Notes: a model not told the origin generated them from the letters alone. DNA of 64,000 nt from Morganella psychrotolerans (GCF_001676055.1 NZ_LZEX01000023.1:1-64000); one strand, 5' to 3'. Positions 37,221 to 47,864 are shown, numbered from the stretch's first letter. Translations and numbers: made by a program.

Positions 37221-37762
37221 TTGATCTGAACTCCGATACCGGAAACAACCAGCCAGACCTGTTCTGCCTGGCGGGCGAGTTTTTGATTAATACGCCCGGC
37301 GATATCCACAAAGTGGCGCGCCAGGCGGTTTTCCGGCGTGATGCTCATGCCCAGCTCGTTAGTGACGATATACACCGGGCATTCGCTCTCTTTGCAGGCA
37401 TCGATGATGTGATCGATTTCGCTGTTGATGCCGATTTCCAGTTTTGCATAATCCAGTGTATCGGGATCCGCACCCCCGGAGGCATCATAAAGCAGGTTGG
37501 CGATAAGCGTGGTGATGCATTCCAGCATAATTCCTTCGCCGGGTTTGCGCTCATAACGGATAGCATCCGCAATGTTTTTAAACCCTTCCCAAGTGCGCCA
37601 GTGCTGCGGGCGATCAGCTTTATGGCGGGCGACACGTGCGGCCATTTCATCGTCAGTAATGACAGATGTCGCGATATACAGTGCGCTGTGACATCTCTCT
37701 GCGACAAGATTTTCGGCAAAACTGCTTTTGCCGCTGCGGGCGCCGCCGGTGATAATAATCAT
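37217..37762 (-). CDS. cobU: Bifunctional adenosylcobinamide kinase/guanylyltransferase CobU
   Basis: CobU phosphorylates adenosylcobinamide and then attaches GMP, preparing it for CobS. The 181-residue protein starts with the P-loop IIITGGARSGKSSFAE. RVARHKADRPQHWRTWE holds the His that becomes guanylylated, and YIVTNELGMSITPENRLARHF is the conserved late block. The ends overlap cbiP and cobS by four bases each. Confidence 0.95.
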   Translation of the reverse strand: MIIITGGARSGKSSFAENLVAERCHSALYIATSVITDDEMAARVARHKADRPQHWRTWEGFKNIADAIRYERKPGEGIMLECITTLIANLLYDASGGADPDTLDYAKLEIGINSEIDHIIDACKESECPVYIVTNELGMSITPENRLARHFVDIAGRINQKLARQAEQVWLVVSGIGVQIK

Positions 37763-39293
37763 GCTGTTTTTTCCTTGTGGGCACGCATCAGACGGGTGAT
37801 TTCTGCGATATCCAGATGTTCCCGCATCTGTGCGGCAAGAATATTGAACTGCTCTTCCTTGTGCAGTGCATAATCAAAAATACTGTCGGGCAATGGCTCA
37901 AGCCCTTTAGATTCACGTAATTTGTTGAGCAGAGGGCGGGTGAAATTATTTCTGTCGAATATTCCGTGCAGATAAGACCCCATCACGCTGCCGTCCGGGC
38001 TGACTGCGCCGTCTGCATGGTTGCAGGGCTCCCGGTTTTTCTGATGCATGTGCGCAAACGCCAGTGCATCCGGACCTAATTCTGATACACCCATGTGGAT
38101 CTCATAACCGCTGACCGGCTGTGTGGTACATGCCGACCAGATACCCGGCAGTGTGCTGCTGACTGTTCCGGCGGTTTGTGTGGTGTTTTTTTCCGGGGAG
38201 AAGCGGGTGGTGATATCGAGCAGCCCCAGTCCCGGTAAATCTGACATACCGGACTCCACATCATCATAAATATGTTTGCCGAGGATCTGATACCCGCCGC
38301 AAATACCGGCAATTGGTATGCCTTTTGCGTGTTGTGCGAGGATCGCTTTATCCATCCCTTTCTGGCGCAGCACAGCAGATCACCCAAGGTGTTTTTACTG
38401 CCCGGGATAATCAGCAGATCCGGTTCACCGAGGGCTTTCGGGTCTGATTCATAGCGCAGGCGGACATCCGGTTGCGTGGCAAGGGCATTAAAATCAGTAA
38501 AATTAGCAATGTGCGGTAACTGAACCACGACAATATCCAGCACTTTTTCTGTTTTGCCGTCATATTTACCGACCTGCAATGCAACGCCGTCTTCATCTTC
38601 CAGATCGACATCCAGCCACGGTAACACGCCGAGAACCGGAACGTGGGTGAGTTCTTCGATCTGTGTGATCCCGGGCATTAACAGAGCAACATCGCCACGG
38701 AATTTATTAATGATAACGCCGATTACCCGGGCGCGTTCCTGATCACTGAGCAGGGCCAGGGTGCCGTAAATAGAGGCAAATACCCCGCCGCGATCGATAT
38801 CTGCCACCAGGATCACGGGTGCGTCGATCATCTCCGCCATGCCCATATTGACAATGTCACCGTCGCGCAGATTGATCTCCGCCGGGCTGCCCGCGCCTTC
38901 CAGCACAATGATGTCGTGCTCAGCGGCAAGGCTGTTATAGACCTCGTGGATCAGTGTCCGCAACTGTGGTTTATAGTTGTGATATTCCACCGCATCCATG
39001 TTGTTGGCGACTTTGCCCATCAGTACTACCTGAGATTTTCGGTCAGAGGTGGGTTTGAGCAAAACAGGGTTCATGCGCACATCCGGCTCAATACCGGCGG
39101 CCTCCGCCTGGAAAATCTGGGCGCGCCCCATCTCTTTGCCGTCACGGGTGATCCCCGAGTTCAGTGCCATGTTCTGTGATTTAAACGGGGCGCAGTGATA
39201 ACCGTCCTGAGAGAAAATCCGGCAGAATCCGGCGACTAATACACTTTTTCCGACATCGGAAGCGGTGCCCTGGATCATCAGTGAAACTGTCAT
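37759..39293 (-). pseudogene. cbiP: cbiP cobyric acid synthase, single-base frameshift
   Basis: CbiP amidates four side chains (b, d, e, g) of adenosylcobyrinic a,c-diamide using glutamine. The N-terminal synthetase domain is intact: [20 protein letters not shown] (P-loop type), [20 protein letters not shown] and [17 protein letters not shown], down to [11 protein letters not shown]. There the frame breaks; the second frame resumes [20 protein letters not shown] and holds the class I glutaminase nucleophile in [12 protein letters not shown] and the His in MGSYLHGIFD. The break is near 38371-38373, where a G is missing in CTGTG-CTGCGC. The span is 1,535 bases; one more gives 511 residues, the normal length. 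Error or true mutation cannot be separated here. Confidence 0.88.
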
Positions 39294-40138
39294 GCCATTA
39301 CCTCTTGTGTTCCGGCTGCGGGAGTTGTCTGCTGTTGCAGTTGTGCAAACAGCGCCTGTTCAGTTTTACACAGCGGCAGGCCGGTCTCACAGTGAAGTTT
39401 GACCAGCCAGGGCTGTTCCAGACCGGCGGCGGTTATCATCTCTTTTTGCAGGAAAACCGCTTCCGGTGTGCCGTGACCGCATACTTCGCCGTGCGACATC
39501 ACGTAAATACCATCACAAACCTGATAGATAAGGTCAATGTCATGGCTGGAAATGACAATATGTTTGCCTGCGCCGGCAATGCGGGCGAGCAGGGAAATCA
39601 TATGTTGCCGTCCGGCGGGATCAAGCCCGGCGGTGGGTTCATCGAGCAGCAGATAATCCGATTCCATCACCAGCGCACCGGCGATAGCAACCCGCTTTTT
39701 TTGCCCGAAACTCAGGTGCTGAATCGGCTTATCGCGGAAAGAGAGTGCATCAACCAGGCGCAGTGCTTCATCTGTCCGGCGTTTTATCTCTGCTTCATCC
39801 ATCCCCAGATTGCGCAGGGCAAAGGCGATATCGCTGTCCACATCAGTATAAAAGATCTGTAAATCCGGATCCTGGAAGACAGTCACAACGTGTGAACGCA
39901 GCTCAAGAAGGGCTTTTTTATTGTAATTCAGTGGCTTGCCCTGCCAGAGAACCTGTCCGTGCTGTGGTTTGAGGATCCCGGATAAATTCATAAACAGGGT
40001 GGATTTTCCGCAGCCGTTTGCGCCGATAATACCGGTTACCTGATGCGCACCGAAGTCCATCGTCAGGTTTTTCAGAATATTATCATCCTGATAGCGGAAG
40101 GTGAGGTCATTAACGGCTAATTGCGGGCGCTGGTTCAT
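39290..40138 (-). CDS. cbiO: Cobalt ECF transporter ATPase CbiO
   Basis: CbiO is the ATP-binding subunit of the energy-coupling-factor cobalt importer CbiMNQO. It shows Walker [15 protein letters not shown] (about residues 35-48), the Q-loop VFQDPDLQ, the ABC signature [17 protein letters not shown], Walker [16 protein letters not shown] and the switch His in [10 protein letters not shown]. The 282-residue length is usual. Four-base overlaps with cbiQ and cbiP indicate tight coupling. Confidence 0.95.
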   Translation of the reverse strand: MNQRPQLAVNDLTFRYQDDNILKNLTMDFGAHQVTGIIGANGCGKSTLFMNLSGILKPQHGQVLWQGKPLNYNKKALLELRSHVVTVFQDPDLQIFYTDVDSDIAFALRNLGMDEAEIKRRTDEALRLVDALSFRDKPIQHLSFGQKKRVAIAGALVMESDYLLLDEPTAGLDPAGRQHMISLLARIAGAGKHIVISSHDIDLIYQVCDGIYVMSHGEVCGHGTPEAVFLQKEMITAAGLEQPWLVKLHCETGLPLCKTEQALFAQLQQQTTPAAGTQEVMA

Positions 40139-40812
40139 ATATGAAAATTCCCCTGATATAACTTCACATCGAGTGCAACAGACATCTGCTGATAGCGCAT
40201 CATGACTCTGGAAAACAGCATGGTTACCAGCATGGCGAGCGAGCGGTAGCCGGTGCGCAGGTTGCGGTAGCCGAAGCGCAGGGACTGTGCGTGATAAATC
40301 ACCGCGGCTTCTTCCAGAAAGATAAAAATAAACCGCCAGGTCAGCAGAATTTGTTCGATAAGCACCAGCGGAATGCGCCCGTGTTTCATCAGTTTAATCA
40401 GCTGTTCAAACGGCATATTGAGCATAAACCAGAATGTCGCGGCAAGAGCCGCCATACTGCGCCAGAATGTCAGGTTTGCTGTTGTAATACCTGCGGGATC
40501 TAACCCGACCCAATATTTTCCGAGCTGAATACTCCACAGTAAGACATCCGGCTGGCGGGCAAAGGAAATAATAATGGCCACCAGACCGACCGCCAGAAAA
40601 CTGAACGGGATCAGCAGCCATTTCAGATAGCGCAGCGGTGATACCCGCAGTAACCAGCAGGTAAAAGCTGCGATAATAATAAGTAAAGCCGCCTGGCCTG
40701 CCGGAGGCAGGCTCATCGCCAGCACCATCATCAGAACGTAGAGGGCGAATTTCGCCCTCGGATCACGCTGACGCCAGCGGCTTTGGTAACTCAGCGCATC
40801 AAGGCTTTGCAT
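40135..40812 (-). CDS. cbiQ: Cobalt ECF transporter transmembrane protein CbiQ
   Basis: CbiQ is the T component that couples CbiO to the substrate subunits. The 225-residue protein has about five membrane spans and the cytoplasmic coupling helices with the Ala-Arg-Gly-like motifs here seen as SLRFGYRNLRTGYRSL. The N-terminal RDPRAKFALYVLMMVLAMS is typical. It overlaps cbiN by 14 bases. Confidence 0.93.
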   Translation of the reverse strand: MQSLDALSYQSRWRQRDPRAKFALYVLMMVLAMSLPPAGQAALLIIIAAFTCWLLRVSPLRYLKWLLIPFSFLAVGLVAIIISFARQPDVLLWSIQLGKYWVGLDPAGITTANLTFWRSMAALAATFWFMLNMPFEQLIKLMKHGRIPLVLIEQILLTWRFIFIFLEEAAVIYHAQSLRFGYRNLRTGYRSLAMLVTMLFSRVMMRYQQMSVALDVKLYQGNFHI

Positions 40813-41077
40813 TTTTCCGGCCGCTGCGGTAATAACCGAGCACGTAGAAAATAACGGCGGTGCCTAAGCAGCCTTGTAAGGTAAATAACAGGCTCTCGAT
40901 TTCACCACTGGCAGGCTCATACAGGGATTCAAACCAGGGTTCATAATCCGGCGCGATAGCAAGGATCTGCTGCTCTGCCTGATCGTCTGACCCGCCATAC
41001 TCACCGCCGTGATCGATAAAAAACGGGATAATAAAAATAGCGATGGTCAGAAACAGTAAAATCAGTGTCTTTTTCAT
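40799..41077 (-). CDS. cbiN: Cobalt transport protein CbiN
   Basis: CbiN is the small accessory subunit of the cobalt importer. The 92 residues contain two membrane helices (about 5-20 and 62-82) joined by an extracytoplasmic loop with [20 protein letters not shown] and [21 protein letters not shown], blocks that are strongly conserved in CbiN. It lies between cbiM and cbiQ with overlapping ends. Confidence 0.93.
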   Translation of the reverse strand: MKKTLILLFLTIAIFIIPFFIDHGGEYGGSDDQAEQQILAIAPDYEPWFESLYEPASGEIESLLFTLQGCLGTAVIFYVLGYYRSGRKNAKP

Positions 41078-41808
41078 GCCCGTACCTCATTTCCCACCAG
41101 GTTTCGTTTCACTAACTGGTCATAAACCAGAACAGTGAGCAGACCTTCCGCAATCGCAATCGGCACCTGAGTCAGACAGAAAATGCTCATGAATTTCAGG
41201 ATAGCGGCCCCCATACCCATTTGCGGATCCGGGAAAGCGACACCGAGCTGAACAGAGGTGACAAAGTAGGTCGTCAGATCGGCAAACACCGCCACAAGGA
41301 AGACGCAGACATCTTTACGCCAGCCGAGTTTGGTGGTGAAACGCCAGATAAGATAACCAACCATCGGTCCGATAACGGCCATCGACATACCGTTGGCACC
41401 CAGTGTGGTCAGCCCGCCGTGTGCCAGCATCAGTGCCTGGAACAACAGAACAATAGAGCCGAGCACTGCCACAACTGACGGCCCGAACAGAATAACCGCC
41501 AGTGCCACCCCGGTCGGGTGAGAGCAGCTTCCGGTGACTGACGGGATCTTCAGTGCGGAGAGCACAAAGATAAATGCGCCGCACAGTGCCAGCAGTACTT
41601 TCTGGTTGGCATCTTCCTGAACAATCGCTTTGAGACGGACAATCCCTGCCACCAGGAACGGCAGGAAAATCAGCCACCAGGCGATAGCCCACATCGGCGG
41701 TAAAAAGCCTTCCATGATATGCATGGCAAAGGCTTCCTGAGGTGCAATCATCAGTAAAATTGTGACGGCGGCACCGGTTAACGAGAACTGCGTGAGTTTC
41801 TGTTGCAT
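41074..41808 (-). CDS. cbiM: Cobalt ECF substrate-capture protein CbiM
   Basis: CbiM is the S component that binds Co2+. A signal-like N-terminus ends in QEAFA just before [16 protein letters not shown]. Removal of this leader places Met-His at the mature N-terminus, which is known to form the metal site in this family. The 244-residue protein has seven or so hydrophobic helices and the [18 protein letters not shown] block with a further metal-ligand His. It overlaps cbiN by four bases and follows cbiL by 15. Confidence 0.94.
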   Translation of the reverse strand: MQQKLTQFSLTGAAVTILLMIAPQEAFAMHIMEGFLPPMWAIAWWLIFLPFLVAGIVRLKAIVQEDANQKVLLALCGAFIFVLSALKIPSVTGSCSHPTGVALAVILFGPSVVAVLGSIVLLFQALMLAHGGLTTLGANGMSMAVIGPMVGYLIWRFTTKLGWRKDVCVFLVAVFADLTTYFVTSVQLGVAFPDPQMGMGAAILKFMSIFCLTQVPIAIAEGLLTVLVYDQLVKRNLVGNEVRA

Positions 41809-41823
41809 AACAACCTCACCGAA

Positions 41824-42549
41824 TTATTTCCGGGTTTTATTAATTAATACCGTTGAGAAATAAGGCAGTGTCTGTTCGTCGTCGATCTCATCCAGGCGTC
41901 TCCAGCACTGTTCAGTTTCCAGTGTAGCGTCGGCCATCAGGATGGCATGATCAAATAAATCATGGCGGCGGAGCAGATCGCGTACCTGTTGTAAACGACC
42001 ATAGACTTTCATTAAAACAATACAATCGTGATGGGTAATCGCATGCTCAAGTTCTTCGGGCGATGCGGTACACGCCATAACGGCAAGGCTCTGGGTTTCC
42101 ATCGCCAGCGGCACAACAGCGCGTGAGGCGATGGCGGCAAACGAGGTCACGCCCGGCACAACTTCCAACCATGGCTGGTTGCCGATGCGCTCCAGTAAGG
42201 AGACCCAGGTACTGAACAGCATGGAATCACCCAGGGTAATGAAACCGACTTTTTTACCGTCAGCCACATCTTCCTGAATAGCTTTCGCTACATCATCCCA
42301 GACTGCTTCTTTCGCTTCCTGCGGGGCTTTCATCAGGAAGTGATAGGTTTTCACCGTGGTTTTTCCGGTGATATAAGGGGCAACAATCGTATGTGCCAGG
42401 CTCGGGGCATCTTTTTTCCCGGCCGGTGCATACAGAATATCCAGCTCACTGATGATCCGCGCACCGCGTACTGTGATCAGATCGCTGGCACCGGGACCGG
42501 TGCCGATAGCGTAGAGTCTGCCCTGTGGTTGTTCTGTTTGTGCGTTCAT
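41824..42549 (-). CDS. cbiL: Cobalt-factor II C20-methyltransferase CbiL
   Basis: CbiL methylates C20 of cobalt-factor II with SAM. The tetrapyrrole methylase P-loop-like motif is YAIGTGPGASDLITVRGARI, and VGFITLGDSMLFSTW and EVVPGVTSFAAIAS are the second and third family blocks. I prefer the ATG at 42549 (241 residues), which agrees with family length. An upstream in-frame start at 42603 would overlap cbiK by 41 bases and add 18 unconserved residues. Confidence 0.92.
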   Translation of the reverse strand: MNAQTEQPQGRLYAIGTGPGASDLITVRGARIISELDILYAPAGKKDAPSLAHTIVAPYITGKTTVKTYHFLMKAPQEAKEAVWDDVAKAIQEDVADGKKVGFITLGDSMLFSTWVSLLERIGNQPWLEVVPGVTSFAAIASRAVVPLAMETQSLAVMACTASPEELEHAITHHDCIVLMKVYGRLQQVRDLLRRHDLFDHAILMADATLETEQCWRRLDEIDDEQTLPYFSTVLINKTRK

Positions 42550-42562
42550 GTATGTAAGGACC

Positions 42563-43345
42563 TTACTCCGGTTTATCCATTGTTTGTGCGAGATGTTCGA
42601 CAAACATCTGGCGGATCATGTTGTTTTCGCCCATGCCCTGTAACCACGGCGTGGCTTCAATACCGGCCTGCTCAAGCTGTGTGCGCCATGAATCTTCTTC
42701 GTCGGATGCCATGTCGTTAATGGCATGATCACCGGCAACCAGCATCAGCGGCATCAGATGCACTTTGCGGATATTGTCGGCTTTCAGACCTTTGATAATC
42801 AGATCAATTTCAGGATAGCTTTCGACAGCACCGACGCGGGCGGGGAAACCACTGTTGGTCATCATGTGATCAAGACAGGCGTATGCAGAGAACGCATGGT
42901 GCGAAGCACCGTGTCCCATGAAGACAACGCGCTCATCGTCTTTCAGTTCCGGCATCTGGAAATGCAGGGCATCAATCAGCTGTGAGTAATCGTCATAGCT
43001 GCTCAGCAGGGGTTTGCCCACGCGCAGATAACGGAAGAACGGACGGTATTTTTCGACCTGGCTGACAATTTTTTCGTATTCATCACCATTAATCACATGC
43101 AGCGATTGTATCGCCACATCCTCATAACCCTGCTCGTGCAGGTGACGCAGTGCTTCTTCGGGGTTATCGATATGCAGATTATCGCGCGCTTTTAATTTGC
43201 GGATAATCATACCGGACGTAAAGGCACGGAAAAAATCACGGCCGGGAAACGCTGCCGCGAGCTGTTTTTCACAGCTTTCAATATTTTTTTCCCGGGTTTC
43301 CGCGTAACTGGTGCCGAAACTAATCACTAATAACGCTTTTTTCAT
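42563..43345 (-). CDS. cbiK: Anaerobic cobalt chelatase CbiK
   Basis: CbiK inserts Co2+ into sirohydrochlorin at the start of the anaerobic corrin route. The 260-residue protein has LLVISFGTSYAETREKNIE at the N-terminus. The putative metal-binding His residues are in VVFMGHGASHHAFSAY (about residue 145) and MLVAGDHAINDMA (about 207), as in Salmonella CbiK. Presence of CbiK rather than CobNST marks the oxygen-independent, early-cobalt-insertion pathway. Confidence 0.94.
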   Translation of the reverse strand: MKKALLVISFGTSYAETREKNIESCEKQLAAAFPGRDFFRAFTSGMIIRKLKARDNLHIDNPEEALRHLHEQGYEDVAIQSLHVINGDEYEKIVSQVEKYRPFFRYLRVGKPLLSSYDDYSQLIDALHFQMPELKDDERVVFMGHGASHHAFSAYACLDHMMTNSGFPARVGAVESYPEIDLIIKGLKADNIRKVHLMPLMLVAGDHAINDMASDEEDSWRTQLEQAGIEATPWLQGMGENNMIRQMFVEHLAQTMDKPE

Positions 43346-43362
43346 CTCATAACCTCAGTAAA

Positions 43363-44151
43363 TCAACAGACAGAAAAACGGGATACCAAATACTGCTCTA
43401 CCCCGGAAAGATTATTTAATTCAGTTACATCACCGGACACCTGTGTCTGCGGGCGAACCACGACAATGCAGGGAATACCCAGCGCCAGGCAGGGCGCGAC
43501 TTTTTCACTGAAACCACCCTGTGCGCCGGACTCTTTGGTGATAACCACATCTGCATTGCAGTAGCGGTAAAAGGATTCATTAAACTCAGCGGAAAACGGG
43601 CCTTTCAGGGCGAAAATCTGGTCGATAGTCAGCCCGTAAGATTCACACTGCGCGAGAACATCCTGTGTCGGTAAGACGCGTGCCAGCACGGTTTTACCCG
43701 GCAGGCGCGCAATATAGTCCGCCAGTTGTTTGCTGCCCGTTGTCAGCAAAATCCGCTCCCCGAGCTGCATCGCCAGTTCACAGGCGCTGTCAATGGAGTC
43801 CACTTTATGCACCAGCGGGTTATCAACGGCATCAATGTGACTCGGGCGGTTATAACGCACGAGAGGGATCCCCAGTTCGCGCTGCACCTGTAAGATATTC
43901 TCACTGAGAACAGCGGCGTACGGATGGGAGAGATCAGCCAGTACGCCGATCTCATGATGACGGCAGAAATCTGCCATCTCATTTGCATCCATCCGGCCTT
44001 CAAAGATCTCACCCTGCAACCCCGCAGCCTGCTGACGACCTGCCGGCGTGGCGACGGAGAGCCGGTAAGCGACTCCCTGTTCATCCAGGCGCTCACAGAG
44101 CAGGCGGGCATCCCCGGTCCCGCCGAAAATCAGCAGCCCGCGCGGGATCAC
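43363..44151 (-). CDS. cbiJ: Cobalt-precorrin-6A reductase CbiJ
   Basis: CbiJ reduces cobalt-precorrin-6A with a pyridine nucleotide. The 262-residue protein begins LLIFGGTGDARLLCERL (dinucleotide-binding glycine motif) and contains ADLSHPYAAVLSENI, LLTTGSKQLADYI and the late TKESGAQGGFSEKVAPCLAL, all typical of CobK/CbiJ. Its ATG overlaps the cbiH stop, so translation is coupled. Confidence 0.93.
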   Translation of the reverse strand: MIPRGLLIFGGTGDARLLCERLDEQGVAYRLSVATPAGRQQAAGLQGEIFEGRMDANEMADFCRHHEIGVLADLSHPYAAVLSENILQVQRELGIPLVRYNRPSHIDAVDNPLVHKVDSIDSACELAMQLGERILLTTGSKQLADYIARLPGKTVLARVLPTQDVLAQCESYGLTIDQIFALKGPFSAEFNESFYRYCNADVVITKESGAQGGFSEKVAPCLALGIPCIVVVRPQTQVSGDVTELNNLSGVEQYLVSRFSVC

Positions 44152-44873
44152 AGTACGTATCCCCGTGGTGTGATCATCAGGTCATCACTGATATAGGTAG
44201 ATTTATTACCGACGATGACCAGGCTTGTCATATCAACACGTTCATATTCCATCTCACCGAAGGTGGTTATCCACTTCTCTTCTTTCTTACGCGCAGCCGC
44301 TTTGACAACACCGACCGGCGTTGTGGCTGCTTTGTACGGCGCCATCAGTTCAAATGCACGCGCCAGATGACCTTCACGGCCATGACTGCGCGGGTTATAG
44401 AAGCAGATAACAAAATCCGCGTCAGCCGCGGCAATAACGCGTTTTTCGATAACTTCCCACGGCGTCAGCAGGTCACTCAGGCTGATGTGGCAAAAGTCAT
44501 GCATCAGCGGCGCACCCAGCAGGGAGGCGGCAGCAATACTGGCAGTAATGCCCGGCACCACGCGCACTTCGATATCACGTTTTTCTTTGGTGACAATTTC
44601 GAGGATAAGCCCGGCCATGCCGTAAATACCGGCGTCACCGCTGCATACCATCGCAACGTTTTTACCTTCCTGTGCCAGATCGATTGCCAGACGGCAGCGC
44701 TCAATCTCTTTACACATCCCGGTTTTGATTACTTCTTTATCGCCTACCAGAGGTTTCACCAGATGGGTATAGGTTTTATATCCCACAACCACTTCCGCTT
44801 CTTTCAGTGCGGCGATGGCTTCTCCGGTCATCATGGCTTCGCTGCCGGGACCAATGCCTATAACGGTTAACAT
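44148..44873 (-). CDS. cbiH: Cobalt-precorrin-3 C17-methyltransferase CbiH
   Basis: CbiH methylates C17 with ring contraction. Family motifs are VIGIGPGSEAMMTGEAIAAL at the N-terminus, VAMVCSGDAGIYGMAGLIL, VVPGITASIAAASLLGAPLM and DFVICFYNPRSHGREGHLA. The 241 residues match the Salmonella protein length. It overlaps cbiG by seven bases and cbiJ by four. Confidence 0.94.
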   Translation of the reverse strand: MLTVIGIGPGSEAMMTGEAIAALKEAEVVVGYKTYTHLVKPLVGDKEVIKTGMCKEIERCRLAIDLAQEGKNVAMVCSGDAGIYGMAGLILEIVTKEKRDIEVRVVPGITASIAAASLLGAPLMHDFCHISLSDLLTPWEVIEKRVIAAADADFVICFYNPRSHGREGHLARAFELMAPYKAATTPVGVVKAAARKKEEKWITTFGEMEYERVDMTSLVIVGNKSTYISDDLMITPRGYVL

Positions 44874-45934
44874 ATTGTTTCTGCTCCTAACGTAATGGTG
44901 ATCCCCTGGTCTTTACGGGTTTGTCCGATCAGGTGACCACGGCTCATCAGCCAGGCCACCGGTTGGGAAACACTCCCTACGCCCACGGTTTTCTTAACAA
45001 ATTCGGATGCCGGGAACTGCGCCGCAACGGGTGTGAGTTCTTCAGCACTGAAAACAGTAAATGGCACGCGGTAATGCTCCGCGAGTGCCAGTAATGCCGG
45101 TTCTTCTGCTTTTAATTCGATGCTGCCGATAGCCCGGACGGACTGCGGCAGCAGATTATTTTCTGCCAGCTGCTCTGCGAACAGGCGCAGGACCGCCTCT
45201 GTCGCTGTTTCTTTCCGGCAACCCATGCCCGCGATAATCCGGCGCGGAATAAGCTTATATACCGGTATTGACAGTAATATTTCTTCGCTGCGGTAGCTGA
45301 CACACACCAACGCATCCAGTTCCGGCAGATTGCGCAGGTTATCCACCTGTATCAATCCCGCAGTGGCGTACTTATCCTGTTCACCGGCAACATCAGGATG
45401 CCACCAGATCCCGATACGCTGACCGCTGACCATCATCTGATTGAGGGTTTTGACGGTCTGGCGGAAATCCGTAAATGTGGCATCCATCTCTTGTGCCAGC
45501 AGATCAAAGCTGGTCACCTGATTGACATCAGTGGCGGTCGTGATAACTGCCTGTCCGCCAATCCGCTCTGCCAGCCAGACCGCAAGTTCATTTGCGCCAC
45601 CCAGATGCCCGGAGAGCAGGCTGATAACAAATTGCCCTTTTTCATCCATGACAATGACAGCCGGGTCGCTCATTTTGTCTTCAATTACCGGCGCGAGAAC
45701 GCGTACCGTGATACCGGTTGCACCAATCACAATTAATGCATCGTTATCACGGAATGCCTGTTGCAGCGAGGCTCTGAAACTACCGATAAAGGGCTCAAAA
45801 CCTTCCGACACCAGTTTTTCACTGGTGTAACAGGCCACCGGTAGCAACGGGCGGATTTTCTCCGCCAGTGCTTTGCCGCCCGGCGTCAGACAAAACAGCG
45901 CAATGCGCTTACTCTGAGGCTTTCCGGTATTCAT
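44867..45934 (-). CDS. cbiG: Cobalt-precorrin-5A hydrolase CbiG
   Basis: CbiG opens the delta-lactone of cobalt-precorrin-5A and releases acetaldehyde. The N-terminal domain includes [35 protein letters not shown] and [19 protein letters not shown]; the C-terminal domain has [17 protein letters not shown] and [17 protein letters not shown] choose the ATG at 45934 (355 residues), which corresponds to the Salmonella start; a longer frame begins at 45949. It overlaps the cbiF 3' end. Confidence 0.92.
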   Translation of the reverse strand: MNTGKPQSKRIALFCLTPGGKALAEKIRPLLPVACYTSEKLVSEGFEPFIGSFRASLQQAFRDNDALIVIGATGITVRVLAPVIEDKMSDPAVIVMDEKGQFVISLLSGHLGGANELAVWLAERIGGQAVITTATDVNQVTSFDLLAQEMDATFTDFRQTVKTLNQMMVSGQRIGIWWHPDVAGEQDKYATAGLIQVDNLRNLPELDALVCVSYRSEEILLSIPVYKLIPRRIIAGMGCRKETATEAVLRLFAEQLAENNLLPQSVRAIGSIELKAEEPALLALAEHYRVPFTVFSAEELTPVAAQFPASEFVKKTVGVGSVSQPVAWLMSRGHLIGQTRKDQGITITLGAETIC

Positions 45935-46688
45935 GGCTGAAGCCTGCATCGTACAGTTTGGAATAATGGTATTCGTTGCCCAGGAACGGACCGACCAGAA
46001 TCAGTGCTGTTTTGCGGATTTTCGCATTACGCACCGCGACGGTGATATCTTCCAGCGTGCTGCGCAGCACCTGACAGTCAGGCCAGGTGGCTTTGTACAC
46101 CACAGCAACCGGGGTTTCGACCGGATAACCGCCCTCGGTTAATTGTTCAACCACACCGGAGATATCCTGCACGGAGAGGAAAATCGCCATCGAGGTCTGG
46201 TGAGCGGCAAAGCTGCGCAGACTCTCTTTCGGCGGCATTGGCGTGCGGCCTTCGATGCGGGTGATAATCAGGCTTTGTGATACTTCCGGTACGGTGTACT
46301 CCACGCCCAGTTCTGCGGCAGCGCCCAGGAAAGAACTGACCCCCGGGATAGCACTGAAGCCGATATTGTGCTCATTGAGCACTTCACCCTGTTCGCGGAT
46401 AGAGCCGTAAATAGAGAGGTCGCCGGTCTGTAAGCGCACCACCAGTTTGTTGCTTTTCACACCATCAACCATGACAGTGATGATATCGTCCAGGGTCATG
46501 CCCGCGCTGTCATAGCTGACAACACCGTCTTTGCAGTAATCCAGAAGCTCTGTGTTAATCAGTGATCCGGCATAAATGACGATGTCAGCCTGTTGTAAAA
46601 TACGGTAGCCTTTCAGGGTGATAAGACTGATATCCCCGGGACCGGCGCCCACAAACCAGACTTTTTGGTGATCAAACTGTTCAGCCAC
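45909..46688 (-). CDS. cbiF: Cobalt-precorrin-4 C11-methyltransferase CbiF
   Basis: CbiF methylates C11. The SAM-dependent tetrapyrrole methylase motifs are [58 protein letters not shown] and [10 protein letters not shown]. The 259-residue length is usual. It starts inside the end of cbiT (overlap of eight bases) and continues into cbiG. Confidence 0.94.
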   Translation of the reverse strand: MAEQFDHQKVWFVGAGPGDISLITLKGYRILQQADIVIYAGSLINTELLDYCKDGVVSYDSAGMTLDDIITVMVDGVKSNKLVVRLQTGDLSIYGSIREQGEVLNEHNIGFSAIPGVSSFLGAAAELGVEYTVPEVSQSLIITRIEGRTPMPPKESLRSFAAHQTSMAIFLSVQDISGVVEQLTEGGYPVETPVAVVYKATWPDCQVLRSTLEDITVAVRNAKIRKTALILVGPFLGNEYHYSKLYDAGFSHEYRKASE

Positions 46689-47250
46689 AACGGGCCTCCT
46701 TACGACAGGAAATAAGATAGGTAGGGTTATTCGGTTTAAAATAGTAACTGTGTCCGAGTGCGGTCATGTGACCTGCCTGTAATTCACAGCAATCCAGCTC
46801 AGTGACTTCGCACTGTTTCAGATGGGTAATCGCCTGCGTCAGGTTATCCAGCAGGATAAAGGTCATGACCAGGGTGCCGTCGTTGTGCAGATGGTCGAGC
46901 GACCAGTCGATAATCTCTGTGAGATTGCCGCCGGTGCCGCCGACAAATACGGCATCTGCTTTTTCGGCGACGTCCACAGGCGCATACGCTTCTATCAGGC
47001 GGATCTGCGGGCACTGAAAGTGGCGGCAGTTCTCTTTAATAAGTGCGACAGCGTCCGGTTTTTTCTCGATGGCAATAATATCCAGCGCCGGATAGCTGAG
47101 TGCCGCTTCAATAGCAATGCTGCCGGTGCCCGCACCGACATCAATCAACCGCTCAGCGCCCTGTAAATCCAGCCGTGAGAGCGCAAGTGCCCGCACCGGC
47201 TCTTTGGTCATCGGAATTTGCTGCCCGCGCAGAAAAAGTTCGTCTTTCAT
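46681..47250 (-). CDS. cbiT: Cobalt-precorrin-6B C15-methyltransferase CbiT
   Basis: CbiT methylates C15 and promotes decarboxylation of the C12 acetate. Unlike the other corrin methylases it has a classical Rossmann SAM-binding fold, seen as [21 protein letters not shown] (motif I) and [15 protein letters not shown] (motif II). The start [21 protein letters not shown] is typical. At 189 residues it is a stand-alone protein, as in Salmonella, not a CobL fusion. Confidence 0.94.
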   Translation of the reverse strand: MKDELFLRGQQIPMTKEPVRALALSRLDLQGAERLIDVGAGTGSIAIEAALSYPALDIIAIEKKPDAVALIKENCRHFQCPQIRLIEAYAPVDVAEKADAVFVGGTGGNLTEIIDWSLDHLHNDGTLVMTFILLDNLTQAITHLKQCEVTELDCCELQAGHMTALGHSYYFKPNNPTYLISCRKEARCG

Positions 47251-47864
47251 CAGGAAACCTCACTGCCTTTTTTGTCGATTAACACCACATTCATGTCGTA
47301 ATCGCCCATGACCTGATCCGCATTAAGAATGGTTATCCGTTCATTTCGCATCGATAAATTTTCACCGATAATCAGGCGACGGTTCTGGCGGCGCTGAATA
47401 ATTTCAGCAGCAATTTCTTTGGGACCGATATTTTTGTCAGTGACCATACCAATGCGCTCATGACCGAGCAGCCAGTCAAAGTCCGGACTGCGGTTATGGC
47501 TACTGGTGAGATAGATATCATTCATATCCATGCCCACTTTGGCGCACAGATACTGCACCGAGCTAATCCCCGGGATTATCTGAACCTGCTCCGGTGAAAA
47601 GGTGTCACAAATTCGTTTACCGATACCGAAATACATCGGGTCGCCGGACGCGAGGATCACAATACGGCGATCAAGACGTTCCGCTATCCAGCGCATCAGT
47701 CCGCTGACATCGGCATCAATCACTTTGGTTTCAATATGCAGATCGGCAAATTCATTCAGGTGACGCTGTCCGCCGATTAAAATATCCGCGCCGGAAATTG
47801 CATCAGTTGCCCGCCGGGTCAGATACGCCTGTGACCCCGGACCCACGCCGGTTACATAAATCAT
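47250..47864 (-). CDS. cbiE: Cobalt-precorrin-7 C5-methyltransferase CbiE
   Basis: CbiE methylates C5. It has the tetrapyrrole methylase pattern: [36 protein letters not shown] and [17 protein letters not shown]. The 204 residues match the stand-alone form. Its stop shares one base with the cbiT start and its ATG overlaps the cbiD stop. Confidence 0.94.
   Translation of the reverse strand: MIYVTGVGPGSQAYLTRRATDAISGADILIGGQRHLNEFADLHIETKVIDADVSGLMRWIAERLDRRIVILASGDPMYFGIGKRICDTFSPEQVQIIPGISSVQYLCAKVGMDMNDIYLTSSHNRSPDFDWLLGHERIGMVTDKNIGPKEIAAEIIQRRQNRRLIIGENLSMRNERITILNADQVMGDYDMNVVLIDKKGSEVS

Noticed and set aside
37193-37873. Long rightward frame of 226 codons opposite cobU
   Set aside because: It is antisense to the well-recognised cobU gene and an expected shadow of its codon bias.
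43983-44870. Long rightward frame of 295 codons opposite cbiH and cbiJ
   Set aside because: It is antisense to two conserved genes, spans their overlap and has a His/Arg-rich shadow composition.
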